Positions 49,691 to 62,209 of a stretch of 64,000 nt of DNA are shown here, in pieces (position 1 is the stretch's first letter; every line of letters starts with the position of its first letter). The notes under the pieces are model-generated. The model was not told the DNA's origin. It did no database searches and saw only the letters and a list, made by a program, of their open reading frames with translations. This DNA comes from Jacaranda mimosifolia (lineage: Eukaryota; Streptophyta; Magnoliopsida; Lamiales; Bignoniaceae): positions 10,009,001 to 10,073,000 of the forward strand of contig CM032126.1 of assembly GCA_018894105.1 (NCBI GenBank), written 5' to 3'. The translations under genes were made by a program, and so were the position numbers.

Positions 49691-50118
49691 TTGCAAAATT
49701 CTCAGTTATCTCTTGGACTAAAACCAAGTGCTCCTTGAGCAGTTGGTCTTGGAGTTGAATTTGATTGGAAATTATAGGAAGTAAGCTCAACAACTTGAGT
49801 TGTTAATGGCATCACAAATGCAAAATTTTCAACCACTAAAAATTTACACTTTTTACAATAGCATAATATTACCAAAATGTGCAATGCAATAATGCATTCA
49901 CAGGAGTTTTGCAACAGTTTGCGTATGTGGCATTTGCAGCGAATACTTGGAGAACTTTCAGCAAGTGCCAAAGATAAATCTAAAATTTGGTGTCACATCC
50001 TTCAAATGATGCTTATAATTTGCAAAGCCATAGTAATTAAGTTTATTGACTCCAGTTTGGAAAGCTATGGCCAATATTTCAAACTATTACCGAATTATGG
50101 TCACTGATGTAAACTATT

Positions 50119-50571
50119 TGTTGGAATTTTATTTCAATATGTGGACTTCTATTAATTGAATTTGTTTTCTAATAAAATAAAAACGGGCTAAATTAATACA
50201 GTTAATGAGATAGACTCATAGGGCCTAATATTTTGACCCAATGTTGTTAAGGCCCTTTTCTAAACAGACTTGGTATAACAGCTAGTGTAGGCCCAATCTT
50301 AGAGACCCGTGATGGGAGGGTTTTCTAGGGTTTTATCTTATATATATTGTGGTTAGATCCCCTCTCCACTCCATGTTTTGATAATGCTATCCCATTAAAG
50401 CTATCAAGTGGTTTGTGTGAGAATGAGAGAAAGACTTAGCAATCAATCGCGAAATTGTAAGAATCATTTATTATCACTCTTATGGCTCAAACAGGTATGT
50501 AAATAAATCAATCTATTTATGGTGTTTTGATTTCATGAATATGTGCATCTTGGATTAAATTATTTCTTACA
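50119..50571 (+). repeat. 5' LTR of the second copia element
   Basis: 453 bp with TG...CA ends, matching 61521-61972. An AT-rich TATATATATT near 50339 is a possible TATA region. Confidence 0.93.
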
Positions 50572-50572
50572 G

Positions 50573-50587
50573 TTGGCATCAGAGCCA
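50573..50587 (+). other. Primer-binding site, initiator-Met tRNA type
   Basis: TTGGCATCAGAGCCA one base after the 5' LTR; one change from the usual plant copia TGGTATCAGAGC. Confidence 0.8.
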
Positions 50588-52343
50588 TATATCTTATGAA
50601 TCAAAATCCTATTTTGTATATCTCTAATTTTGTCCAAATTATATTGCGAAATTGTTCAGCTATTTCCCAACATATTAGTGTGAAATTGAATTTTGTTCTA
50701 AGATGACGAAAGTTCTTTTAGAATGAGGTATGATTCTTAATTGAAGAGTGATAGTTATTGATCGCATGGTTTCCGCATCAATTCCATAAACCCTTTTGTT
50801 ATAATTATCTTGATATATAAACATAAGAAGAAAATTCGAAAAAGGACAAAAGGCCCTCTTGTCAAATTTCTATGGTAATTGGTGGTCTCTAATTCATCAC
50901 TTTTTATAGCTAATTATAAAATGGCATCAGCCTTTTAATATGTTTTGATTATATTTCTATTCTCATAATAAGCTTAGATTTTATAATTTCTTTTGTTGCA
51001 ATTCTTGCTGCTAAAAAAAAAAAGGAGAGAGAGAAGAAGGTGGAATTGGGGATTTTGGAGTCAAGCATGAGCAACACTCGTATTAGTATACAGAATAAGA
51101 CCTCAAAATATTCTACTGTGCATGTGGAAAGTGTATTGCTCATGATTGCGGCAACAACATTTTATGGCATGCAGTTTTCCTTTTTTGTATGTTGCCTAAA
51201 TATTTAAGTTAAAATTCCATTACAATTGTTTTTAAATAAATTTTTTATTTTCACTTTTATATTTTTATCTTCATGTACATTAAAAGAAAGTTTCAGTTTC
51301 TATTGATTTAAATGTCAAAATAATTTATGTTAATTGATAGCATCTATTATAATTTATCATCTTGATTAATGTCCTCCCAAAGTCTTTTAATTAATTGATT
51401 TGCAATTGGTGGAGCTATGAGATGGTTTTAATCATGCTGCAATTAATATGCTTTCAAATGGAAGTCTAGTGGGCTGAATTCTTTTAATATTTTGATTACA
51501 TGTTTTAGTATTTAGTTAGAAAGAGAGAACTATAATTCTAATCATTAGGGCTAGGGCTGTAAACGGATATTAAACGGATCGGATAGACTGTATCCGTATC
51601 CGTATCCGTTTAAGTTTTATAATATCCGTATCCGTATCCGTATCCGACGGATATTTTTTAATAACATCCGAATTCGTATCCGCCGGATATTATTCGAATT
51701 CGGATATATCCGTATCCGATTATAATTATTCCGAATATCCGTTTATAAATATTCGAATATCCGAATCCGTTAGCTTATAATAAAATGCATATTTTTTTCT
51801 AATAAATTTCATTTAAAAAATAATCAAATAAATAACATAATAAAATCTAGAAAAAAAAAAAAAAAACAACAACAACAACAACACAACCAATAAAATTAGC
51901 ATACTCCTAAGATCAAACAAACATACAAATCTCCTCAAGAATCAAAGGAAATAATACAAAAGGAACAAAATAAAGGTTCATTTCAATACAAGAAAAATCT
52001 TCATATAATCCAACAACACAACCATGCTTGAACTTCTCATCTGTTTAACACTACAAAACATAATATAAAAAAAAAATTACTGATAAAGTTTAAGAGATTA
52101 TCTATTAAAGGGGGGGAAAAATACTCTATAAGAACTTATAACATACTTTACAAATAATCTTAAAAATAAAAATAAAAAAAGTAAAGAGAAAGTACACCAA
52201 AAGCAACCATTGAAGCATCACAATAATTGGCACCATATACTCCAAAAGTTCAATCAATTATACCTACAAAAAAGTATATATTAGTCTACATTTATATGTT
52301 GATATATAAATAAAAAAAATTAAATAAATGAAAGAAATACTCA

Positions 52344-54360
52344 TTACTTACAATCATTTTCAATTGTTGGCAACCAATCTTTAACACAAAGTAAACACTC
52401 AACCGTTTCAGAATTTAGCGAGGCACGAGTATCATCAATAATTCTACGTGCTTGACTAAAAGTGGACTCCGATGGTACCGTAGTACATGGAATTGCCAAA
52501 ATATCACGAGCCAATTTGGCAAGATTTGAAAATCTTACTCCATTATGCTTCCACCAACCCAAAATATCAAATGAAACACTTTCTTCATCATTATAGGGGA
52601 CTAACCCTTCATCCAAATACAACTCAATCTCACTTTTTTTTAGCAACACTTGTCATACTAGATTGAGCTGCGAGCACTTTAAACATTGCAATAAGAGAGT
52701 TTTGGGACTTTGAAGAATCGACATGGCTAGAAGAAGACTCACAAACATCAGTGAGATTGACGCATGAATTTTCCTCATATTCCGAAACTAATTCAACCCA
52801 AAAAGTACGAACTTTGCTTACATAAAAATCCACACTCTCACCATACATATTGTTAAAAGCAAGCTCAACAAATTTCATCTTGTACCTAGGATCAAGAATT
52901 CCAACAATAGTCAACACCATGTTGCATTCATCCCAATACTTATCAAACTTTGTTTGCATCAAAAGTGCCATCATTTGAATATTTTCATCATCACTTTTAC
53001 TCCACTTCATCAACTCCGCTCTAATCAAACAAACATTAGTAAAGTACATAGGTGCAGTTGGATAGTTACTTCCAGAAAGCTCTAAAGTAGCATCCTTAAA
53101 TACTTTCAAATGATCACAAATTTTTGCCCCCATTTCCCATTCCTCATTTGAAGGTAAAAATTTATAATCATTATCCAACTCAGTCAAGCGGTTAAATGCT
53201 TCTTTAAGCTCTAAAGCATTCACAAGCATATCATATGTTGCATTCCATCCAGTTTCACAATCCAAACTAACACGCCCCTTAGGATTAAACCGAGTTTGAC
53301 TCAAAGCAAGAGAAAATTTTTCATCCCTTTGTACTGATTGATTGATGTACTTGACACTATCACGGATTTTTTCAATTAATCCACGAACAACATCAAGTCC
53401 ACTTTTAACAATCAAGTTCAATATATGGGTTGAACATCGAATATGAAATATGTCACCATTGTGCAAAAGTGATTTCTTATCATTCAACCATTTTCTCATG
53501 CCATCCAACATTCCAGAATTTTGAGAGGCATTATCCACAACCACAGCAAATAACTTCTTGTCAATATTCCATTCCAAAACACGATTTTTCAACCAATCAC
53601 ATAAAGATAAGCCATCATGTGGATACTGAACAACATGAAAAGCAATTAATCTTTTGTGCAATTTCCAATCAGAATCAATGTAATGACAAGTCGCACAAAA
53701 ATATCCACGATTCTGATGATCAGATGTCCACCCATCAGTTGTAAGTGTGACTTGAGAAGTTAAATTTTCAATTTCTTGATAAACTCTCATTTTCTCCTCA
53801 TTGTAAACATTCACCAAATCATTTTTCATAGTATTTCTTGATCGATGCTTATATGATGGCACACAATAAGATATCCACAATCTGAAATACTCATATTGAG
53901 CCATAAGAAAAGGCAAATTATGCTTCGCAATCATTTTAGCAAATAAAGCTCTCTCAACTGTAGAATCAAACTTATGTGTTGTCATCTTAGGAGTAGGGTC
54001 AAGACTACTACTAGATTTACCAATAAATACTTGTCGAATGTCACTTGATTTATTCTTAAGAGGGCAATTTTGAACATGATTTTTCAAATGAGTTGTTCCA
54101 CTTTTACTAGAGCCATCAAATTTTCTTTTGCAATAGATGCAAGTGGCAGTAACATTGCTCTTACCCCCCACTGATTCCCTAGTATAGTGCTCTCATACGG
54201 CAGATGTTAATTTTCTATGCTTAACTTCAATTTGTTGAGTGTCACATGGTGTAGAATCAACATTATCAACATGTTCAGTAGTAGGATTTATACCTATACT
54301 TGAACTTGTAGTAGATGGTGTAGAAGCACTAGTAACTGGAAGATTTGGAGTATGTGACAT
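52344..54360 (-). pseudogene. hAT transposase with one nonsense and one frameshift lesion
   Basis: The frame starts at ATG 54358-54360. After 55 codons TGA (54193-54195) stands where BED zinc fingers usually have the Trp of V-W-x-H. The finger continues with CIYC...HLKNHVQNC. Then follow the RNase H-like core with TTDGWTS (near 53730) and VVDNASQN (near 53530), the CSTHILNL block and CETGWNATYDM. At 52632-52640 an A8 run (minus strand) shifts the frame by one. The C-terminal dimerisation part (52344-52649) continues in the new frame with GWWKHNGVRF and VPSESTFS, which holds the third catalytic acid. The 513-codon and 101-codon pieces therefore separate the catalytic triad. The family cuts and pastes DNA by a DDE mechanism. 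The single-base shift could also be a sequencing error in a homopolymer. Confidence 0.93.
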
Positions 54361-54599
54361 AATTCAACAATTTCTTTTTCAAAAACCTGTTGAACAATAA
54401 AAAAAATAATCAAACATTGCCCAAAAATAATTTACACTAAAATAACTACATAATTCATAATCACAATTTATATAATTATAACTTTAACACTAAAATAATT
54501 TACCTTTGACAAAGCCCAAAAATGTAAAATTTCAAACCTGCACAATTAAATAAAACATCAATATAATTTAATTGGGTGGAAGACAAAAATAAATAAAAA

Positions 54600-54960
54600 T
54601 AGGAAGAGGGGGGGTTAATAGTCTGGAACCAGAAGCTGAAACAGCTTTTGGACTGCTCCTCAGAAGCTGTTTCAAGCTTCTGGAACCAGAAGGAGCAGTC
54701 CAGAAGCTGGAAACAGAGCAGTACAGAAGCTGGAAACAGCTTCTGAAACCAGAAGGACTGCTCCAACTTCTGGTTCCAGAAGCTGGAACCAGAAGCTGGC
54801 CGCCAGCTTCTGCTGGTTCCAGATTTACTGGCTGCCGAGGCTGCTGGCCTCGCAACCCTGGCGAGCCAGCAAACAAAATGGGGTTGGCCGACGGAAAGGC
54901 CAACCCTATCGCCTCCCGGCAGCTTCTCGCCAGCGCTTTTGCCGACGAGAGGTAACTACA
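54600..54960. repeat. GC-rich leader with clustered CAGAAGCTGG palindromes
   Basis: In 54620-54815 the words CAGAAGCTGG, CCAGAAG and their complements recur about ten times in both orientations; a GC-rich part follows to 54960. It lies upstream of the hAT transposase gene, in its probable 5' leader. Two ORFs crossing it are low-complexity and not conserved. Confidence 0.7.
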
Positions 54961-55499
54961 TGAAAATAAAAAAAAATAAAAAAAAAAAGAGAGAGAGAGA
55001 GAGAAGGGAAGAGGAGTACCGTGTGGCTGCTGTAGAGTGAAAGAATGAGGTGAAATTGAATGTAAAATGGGAGATAGGGTTTAATGAATAGTGATTTGGT
55101 TTTTTTTTTTTTTTACATTTTTTTATATTTTATTTTGATAATTTTTATTTTATTGTAGTAATTAATTTTTAAAATTTTTAAATTTAATTATTCATCAATT
55201 TGTTATATAGGACTCTGATTTATATTTTGATATTTAATATTTTTGTATATTATATTTTAATGTAAATTTAAAAAATTAGTTTTTACGATGGCTATTGAAT
55301 ATTGATATTTAATTTTAGATATGTAGATATAACAATGTTAATCAATAAAAATATTCTCTATTATTAATATTTTGGGGTTTAAAATTTATAAACTTATGAG
55401 ATTTTAGAATTTAGAGTTTAAGTTTTATATTTAGATAAATTTTATTACTTTTCTAAATTAATAATAGTACAACTCTACAAAAAATAAAATTATGAAATG

Positions 55500-56340
55500 A
55501 TATTTTCATCTTATATTACATGTGTATAGTTAGATATTGTAAAATATTTAAAAATTGTTTACATGAGTTTATAAGCTTCTCAAAATATTTTATAAGATGT
55601 TAGTGTTTCGTAATTTTTTTAAGAAAATAACTTATAAAATTTCTAAAATAAGATATTAAAAACTTATAAGCACTTTTTAAAAAAGTAAGGAGTTCTTATC
55701 TTATTTTTAAAATCTTAACAAGCTCCCTTAATTTTAATCATATTAATTATAAAATTATTATTATTAATACCTTATAAGTTCTAAGATCTTATAATTCAAA
55801 TACTTTGAGAACCTATTTTGTTTTAAAAAATCTAGCATCTTATAAGTTTGAAAAATATCTTACAAAATACAAAAAATTAAAAAACATCTTATAGCATGTA
55901 GGAGCTTATAAGACGTTTTAAATAAGTTTAGCCAAATACCTTCGTAGAGAGTGTATACCTAAACTTATTTAAAAGATCTTATATAAGTTCTCACATCTTA
56001 TAAGATATTTTCCGAGCTTATAAGTTGCTATATTTCTTTTGAAAATTAGTTTTGAAAGTGTTTAGATAAAATAAAATTTTGCAGCCTATACGGTATTAAT
56101 AATGACAATTTTATAATTAGTATGCTTAAAATTAAGGGAGTTTGTTAATATCATAAAAATAAGTTAGGAATTCCTAATTTTTATAAAAAGAGCTTATAAA
56201 CTTTTAACATCTTATTTTAAGAGCTTATAAGTTTCCTTTAAAAAAATTTACTAAACACTTTTTGATATCTTGTAAAATCTCAAATGTGTTATAAGATGTT
56301 TTAAGAAGCTTATAAGCTTACCCAAACAATCTCTCAAATC
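55500..56340. repeat. Two MITE-like repeats inside the hAT element
   Basis: Dense GAGCTTATAAG/CTTATAAGCTC motifs. One unit ends AAATAAGTTTAGCCAAATACC near 55940 and another starts TATACCTAAACTTATTTAAA near 55965 and ends AAGCTTACCCAAACAATC near 56330. They resemble the intron repeat at 48237-48606. The exact borders are uncertain. Confidence 0.5.
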
Positions 56341-57712
56341 TTAATGTCCCCTTAGCTAGTTAATAATTTACTCATTTTACTATTTTATTTTAGAATTAAA
56401 ACATTAATTATTCTTGATTTAGTTTTTTTTTTTATAATTATTGATTCACTTTATGATCAATTAATATTAATTCAATAACACCAATATAAATTAGTTATAA
56501 AGTAAAGCAACAGTAATGTTATATTGATTAATTTTATCATTTACATATTGATTTTTCAATTTGTTTTGATTTACTATTATTTAATTATCATCATTATCAT
56601 CTAATTTCTTTATTAATTTTTTAATTACTAATTTATACATATATATATTCATTTATATATATTATGAAATTTCATATTGAAAAAATAAAAATAATTTATT
56701 ATGTATAATAGTATATTATATATAATAATTTTTTAAATATTATTTATCGGATACAGATAACGGATTTAATTAAATTACAGATAATCGAATATATAAACGG
56801 ATATATCCAACGGATATGTATTCGGAGCGGATATTAAACGGATTGGATATGATTTACCATATTCGTATCCGTTTACAGTCGGATGTCTGCTAATTGGATA
56901 CGGATAATATCCGCTTTAAATAGATACGGATAATAACCCTATAAACGGATTCGGATGCGAACGGTAAATGAATTTTCGAATATCCATTTACAACCCTAAT
57001 TAGGGCTGTAATAGAAGTTGAAGGCATAGTTTTTTTTTCCTATAATTGTTATCTCATCTAAATTAATGCTTTTAACTATTTTAGAATTTTTAGAATTGGA
57101 CTCCTCTAATAGTTCTATGAGCACTCTATATATTTTTAGGAAATCTAATAGTCAATCAAATTAAATTTTGAAACAACTTGAATGCTGCGAATTCTCTTTA
57201 TAACTCCCTAAACTACATATTGTTTTAGTACTCAATTTTATGGGAGTTTTGCATACATATTGCGCGTGTGCAAGTTGGGCAATTAATTATTAAACTTGGT
57301 CATGTGCTTATTTTATGGGTTGAAGTAAATAGTTACACCAAAGTGTTATATTTATTGAGACTTATAAAATTTGTAGCATGCATATCTCCAGTTAGTATTA
57401 TTATACATTCTCAGCTGCCAAAGGGGGTTAGATATGTGTGATAATTGATTTTGTTGGTGCAAAACATATTGACAGGGATATATTAATTTAGAATATTTTT
57501 TTCCCAAAGGAGGCAACTCTTCAACAATTAGTATATCTTGTATCGTTCTTGCATGAGAGGCCTTATGTGTGTGGCATTCTCTGCCCAAAGGGGAGTTTGT
57601 CATGACTCATGAGGACTCTATGAGGAATTAAGCTATATTGTTCTAAGCTTATTCTTGTTAATTGCCTATTATTGCGTGGTTTGTTGCATTCTTGTTATTT
57701 TTGACAGTTACT

Positions 57713-58340
57713 ATGAATTTAAATAATGGTAGTGCTACTATTGAACTATTAAGTGGTGGAAATTATAAGAGACTAAAGCGTGAAGTTAGGTCAACCCTAG
57801 GATTAGCTTATATTGATATAGCTTTCTGGGAGGATTAACTCCCCAACCTACTAATAATGCTTCCAGCACTGCGATTAGAATTTATGTCCAGTGGGAGGGT
57901 TCTAATTGCCTAAGCCTTCTAGCTATGAAAAATTCAATTGGAGAGCATTTGGTTAGTGTACTTGTTGAGACTAATAATGCTAGGGAATTTTTCAATGCAA
58001 TGGGACAAAGATATCAAATATCTGCTAAGTTTGAGGCTAAGAATCTTATGAATGATCTGACGGGTGTGAAGTATAATAATCCTAGTGGGGTTAAGGAGTA
58101 TATTCTAAAATGGTCAAATTTAATTGAAACTCAAAGATCTTGATATTTCCCTTCCTGATAACTATATTGTTCACACTGCTCTCAATTCCTCGCTTGTGGA
58201 ATTTATCAAATCAAAATAGCCTACAATACCCAAAATGAGTTAAATAGTATTTTTCACTTTATTTCCAAATGTGTCTCTGAGGAAAAGAAAATTAAGAGGG
58301 AGAGTGGACAAATAGCCTTTCTTGTTATGGAAAACACTTT
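57713..58340 (+). pseudogene. Gag remnant of the second copia element
   Basis: It starts at ATG 57713 with ATIELLSGGNYKRLKREV, the copia gag N-terminal block. It continues with frame changes through NSIGEHLVSVLVETNNAREFF and GVKYNNPSGVKEYILKWSNL (57925-58140). No intact zinc knuckle was seen. Confidence 0.8.
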
Positions 58341-58559
58341 CTATGTACCAACTTTCACTCAAAACTTAATTTTTTTTTTTTTTTTTTTTGTTCCAAACAA
58401 TTTGGGTTGTAATATCTCTTTTGGAAAAGGGAAGGTCAATTTAACATTAGACTCTAAAGCTATTGATTTCAGGATTCTATTTAATAATTGTATATGTTGA
58501 TATTAGCTTTTAATAAAATTTACTTTTCGTGTGTAAAAACCCCTAAATAATGATGATTC

Positions 58560-60790
58560 TTCCATATTATGGCATCGGCATTTTGATCATATTTCTAAAA
58601 ATATGATAGAAAGATTGATAGCATTCTTCCTAGTCTAGCTTTAGAGATAAGGAAATTTGTGTTGATTGTATTAGGGGCAAACATAATAAGACTGGGTAAC
58701 ATATGGGACCATTTGCCAAATATTAACAAAAGTATAAAATTATTGCTCAATATACTATGCTTGGGAGTCTTAAGCAAAATGGTTTAGCTAAAAGGCGTAA
58801 TCGCACCTTAGCTAAAATGATGAGGAGCATGATGAGTTGATGTGAGTTACCTAATTTTCTTTGGGATAAAACCATAAGAACTGCCGTGTATATTCTTAAT
58901 CATGTTCCTACCAAATTAGTTCCTAAAACACCTTTTGAATTGTTATGGTTTGGTAGAAAGCTTAGTTTAAACCATTTTCATATGAGGGGATGTCTTGTTG
59001 AGGTTAAATTTATAATCCTTTTGAGAAAAAGACTGACCCTAGATCTACTTGTGGTTACTTTATTGGGTATCCAGATCATTTTAAATGATATAGATTCTTT
59101 TGTCCTTCACATGGAACTCGAGTGGTTGAGTCTCAGATGGCTTAGTTCTTAGAGCATGATATACCTGATAGGGGTGAATGTTACCATCCTAAAGTTGTTG
59201 ATGATCGGATTGAATCTATTACACTTTCCTTACCCATTGCATATTAAATTGAGGATCCTTATAAACAAATAGCTACACTTAATGCTAGTATAGAGGCTAA
59301 TTTGAACATTGATTCACCTCAAAACCATGCTTATCAAATAGCTCCTAGACATTCTCCTAGAGAAAGACGTCCAGTAATTCCAAATGACTACTATGTGTAT
59401 CTTTTGGAAAGTCATTATAATGTTAATCCTGTAGTAGATCCTACAAGCTATTCTAATGTTATGTCCTCTCCTTAGTCAGACTTGTGTTTTAATGATATGA
59501 AGGATAAAATTCACTAAATAAAAGGAAATAATATGTGGGAGTTAGTTGATCTACCTCAAGGTGAAAAGTCTATAGGTCGCAAATGGGTGTTTAAAACCAT
59601 GAAAGGCTCAAAAGGAAAGATTGAGAGATTTAAAGCTTGACTTGTGGCTAATGGCTTTACTAAGAGAGCTAGAGTTGATTATGGTGACACCTTTTCTCCT
59701 ATTTCTTGCAAAGATTCCTTTAGGATATTATGAGTTTAGTAGCTTATTTTGATTTGGAACTCAATCAAATGGAGTTAAGACGACTCTCCTTAATGACAAC
59801 CTTGCTGAGGAAGTTTATATGACTCAACCTGAGGGTTTTGTTCAAGAAAGAAAGGAATGCCTAGTGTGTAAGTTGAATAAGTCAATTTATGGCCTTAAAC
59901 ATGCTTTTCATCAGTGGTACTTGAAGTTTGATTAGATAGTGATTTCGTTAGGCTTTGAGAAAAATAAGGTGGACCATTGTATTTACCTTAAGACTAGCGG
60001 GAGTAAATTCATATAGTTGGTACTTTATGTAGATGATATTTTACTTGATAGTAGTGATTTGGGTTTGCTTCATGAGACTAAGCAAATGTTATGTCATAGT
60101 TTTGATATGAAGGATCTTGGTGAAGCATCTTTTGTTCTTAGAATTGAGATCCAACATGATAGAACTCGAGGCTTGTTAGGACTTTCTCAAGTGAGTTACA
60201 TTGATTGTGTTTTTGGCTAAATCTAACATGCAGAAATGTAAACCTAGTGATGTGCCTATAGTAAAAGGTGATAAACCTAGCCTTGCACAATGCCCTGAAA
60301 ACAAACTTGAGCAAGAGTCTATGAAATGTGTTCTTTACTCTAGCATTGTTGGCATTCTAATGCATGCACAAGTCTATCCTAGGTGTGATGTAACCTTTGC
60401 TATTGGTGTTCTCAGGTGCTATTTCTCTAATCTAGGATAAGAACATTGAGTGGCTATTAAGAAAGTCTTGAGATATTTGAGAAAAATCTAAAAGATTTCA
60501 TTTCAGGCTTTTAGTTGATGATTCAATTTCTAAGCTATTGAGGATTTATCATGTAAAGTTGTTGCTGTGTTCTTTTCAAGGAATAATAAGTCCTCTAGTG
60601 CATCTAAACATGTCGAGCTTAAAATCTCGCTGTAAGAGACTTGGCTAAAAATGGCACCATTATGATAGAGCATGTAAATACCGATTCTATGCTTGCGGAT
60701 CCTTTGACCAAGGGATTAAGACCTATTATTTTCAAAAGACATATAGAAGACATGGGTGTAAATGAGTCTTTTGATGTATTAAGCTAGATG
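58560..60790 (+). pseudogene. Pol remnant of the second copia element
   Basis: Integrase pieces: NGLAKRRNRTLAKMMRSM near 58780-58835 and [22 protein letters not shown] (58886-58955). RT pieces: EEVYMTQPEGFVQE near 59810, NKSIYGLKHAFHQWY near 59880, LYVDDILLDSSDLGL near 60023 (YVDD intact) and MKDLGEASFVL near 60108. RNase H region: PRCDVTFAIGVL near 60375 and the C-terminal NTDSMLADPLTKGLRP near 60680-60727. Stops and frame changes are frequent, and much of the protease to integrase N-terminus is lost. Confidence 0.85.
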
Positions 60791-61510
60791 AGATATGTTT
60801 CTTTAATGAGTTTGTTACATTGAACTATTTGTTTTAATGCGAGATTCTTTTTCAATTGTTGATATATTTATTATAATTGTGTGCACATTTTGTGGTTATA
60901 TCTTGCTTAACATATATCTTGAGATTAGGTGTTGATCTTGAGAATTGGGTATGTCTCATAAATGTCACTGTGATGTATTTAGTATTAAACGAGGCATACA
61001 TGACTTCTTTTGAAGTCGAATTTTCTTGGAATTTCATATTGTTTCTAGAAATTAATGTCTACAAGAAAATCATGGATTTCTTAGGGTTTCCTATTACTCA
61101 AGAGGCACATGTCTTATAAGAAAATTAAATTTTCTTGGGATTTCATATAGTTCTAAAAATCCATGTCTTACAAGAAAATTGGAGGACCAACAATGAAATA
61201 GCATACATATTTGGGGTCATATTTTAGTTGCTATTTCTTGCTACACCACCATGTCTGAATCCATGTCGGTGGAATTGCTGGTATATGTGACCATGGAAGG
61301 TTTTGTATTAATGAAAGATGCAATCACCGCCATGATCCAATATTAGTAATTTTTACTGGACCGGATTGTGTTAGTAGTCTTATCTCATTGCCGTATTTCT
61401 TTTCTTTAAATTGTGGCCACAGTTAAAATCTTTTTGTAATTTAGCCCGAGAGTCGTTTTCTCAAATTGTACTTTTTATTTTGTTTTAAAAGTACAATTAA
61501 TATTTGTCCA

Positions 61511-61520
61511 AGTGGGAGAA
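61511..61520 (+). other. Polypurine tract of the second copia element
   Basis: AGTGGGAGAA directly before the 3' LTR. Confidence 0.8.
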
Positions 61521-61972
61521 TGTTGGAATTTTATTCCAATATGTGGACTTCTATTAATTGAATTTGTTTTCTAATAAAATAAAAAATGGGCTAAATTAAT
61601 ACAGTTAATGAGATAGACTTATAGGACCTAATATTTTGACTCAATGTTGTTAAGGCCATTTTCTAAACAGACTTGGTATGACAGCTGATGTAGGCCCAAT
61701 TTTAGAGGCCCATAATGGGAGGGCTTTCTAAGGTTTTATCTTATATATTCTGGTTAGGTCCCATCTCTACTCCACGTTTTGATAATGTTATCCCATTAAA
61801 ACTGTCAAGTGGTTTATGTGAGAAGGAGAGGAAAACTTAGCAATCAATTGCGAAATTGTAAGAATCATTGATTATCACTCTTATGGCTCAAACAGGTATG
61901 TAAACAAATCAATTTATTTATGGTGTTTTGATTTCATGGATATGTGCATCTTGGATTGAATTATTTCTTACA
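61521..61972 (+). repeat. 3' LTR of the second copia element
   Basis: 452 bp, TG...CA, followed by CTATT. Confidence 0.93.
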
Positions 61973-62209
61973 CTATTTGCTAACATTTTGGGCATACAGT
62001 ATGGAAGAAATGCAATCTAGAAAGGAGAACATAAACAATTTAAAGAAAAACTTTTCATGAACAAAAATGAAAAGACCTAAGAATTTCACCAAACAAATAC
62101 GAATACTATGCGCAGAATTTTTTCATGTTGGAATGTTTTAAGTTCTGGACAAGTTCTTGTGATATAAATCTCCTTATTCACAATTTCCACTACCTTACAA
62201 GGGCCTTTT

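Larger units (their letters stand above)
51552..56998 (-). mobile_element. hAT transposon, 5.4 kb, with intact ends
   Basis: The ends TAGGGCTGTAAACGGATATT and, from the right, TAGGGTTGTAAATGGATATT are inverted repeats. The 8-bp duplication ATTAGGGC is exact at 51544-51551 and 56999-57006, diagnostic of hAT. Both subterminal 200-250 bp are filled with ATCCG/CGGAT repeats. A transposase gene lies on the minus strand but has two lesions, so this copy should be non-autonomous, though its ends could be mobilised by a related enzyme (inference). Confidence 0.95.
50119..61972 (+). mobile_element. Ty1/copia LTR retrotransposon split by a hAT insertion
   Basis: LTRs 50119-50571 and 61521-61972 start TGTTGGAATTTTATT and end ATTTCTTACA, and are flanked by CTATT (50114-50118 and 61973-61977). 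A primer site and polypurine tract are at the expected places. The hAT transposon 51552-56998 sits in the untranslated leader before gag. Without it the element would be about 6.4 kb. Gag-pol has many stops and frame changes. The LTRs differ at more than two dozen positions by eye, so the copia insertion is old. Confidence 0.94.

Noticed and set aside
54500..54903. Minus-strand ORFs of 88 and 111 codons
   Set aside because: They cross the CAGAAGCTGG repeat cluster and are low-complexity; no conserved domain.
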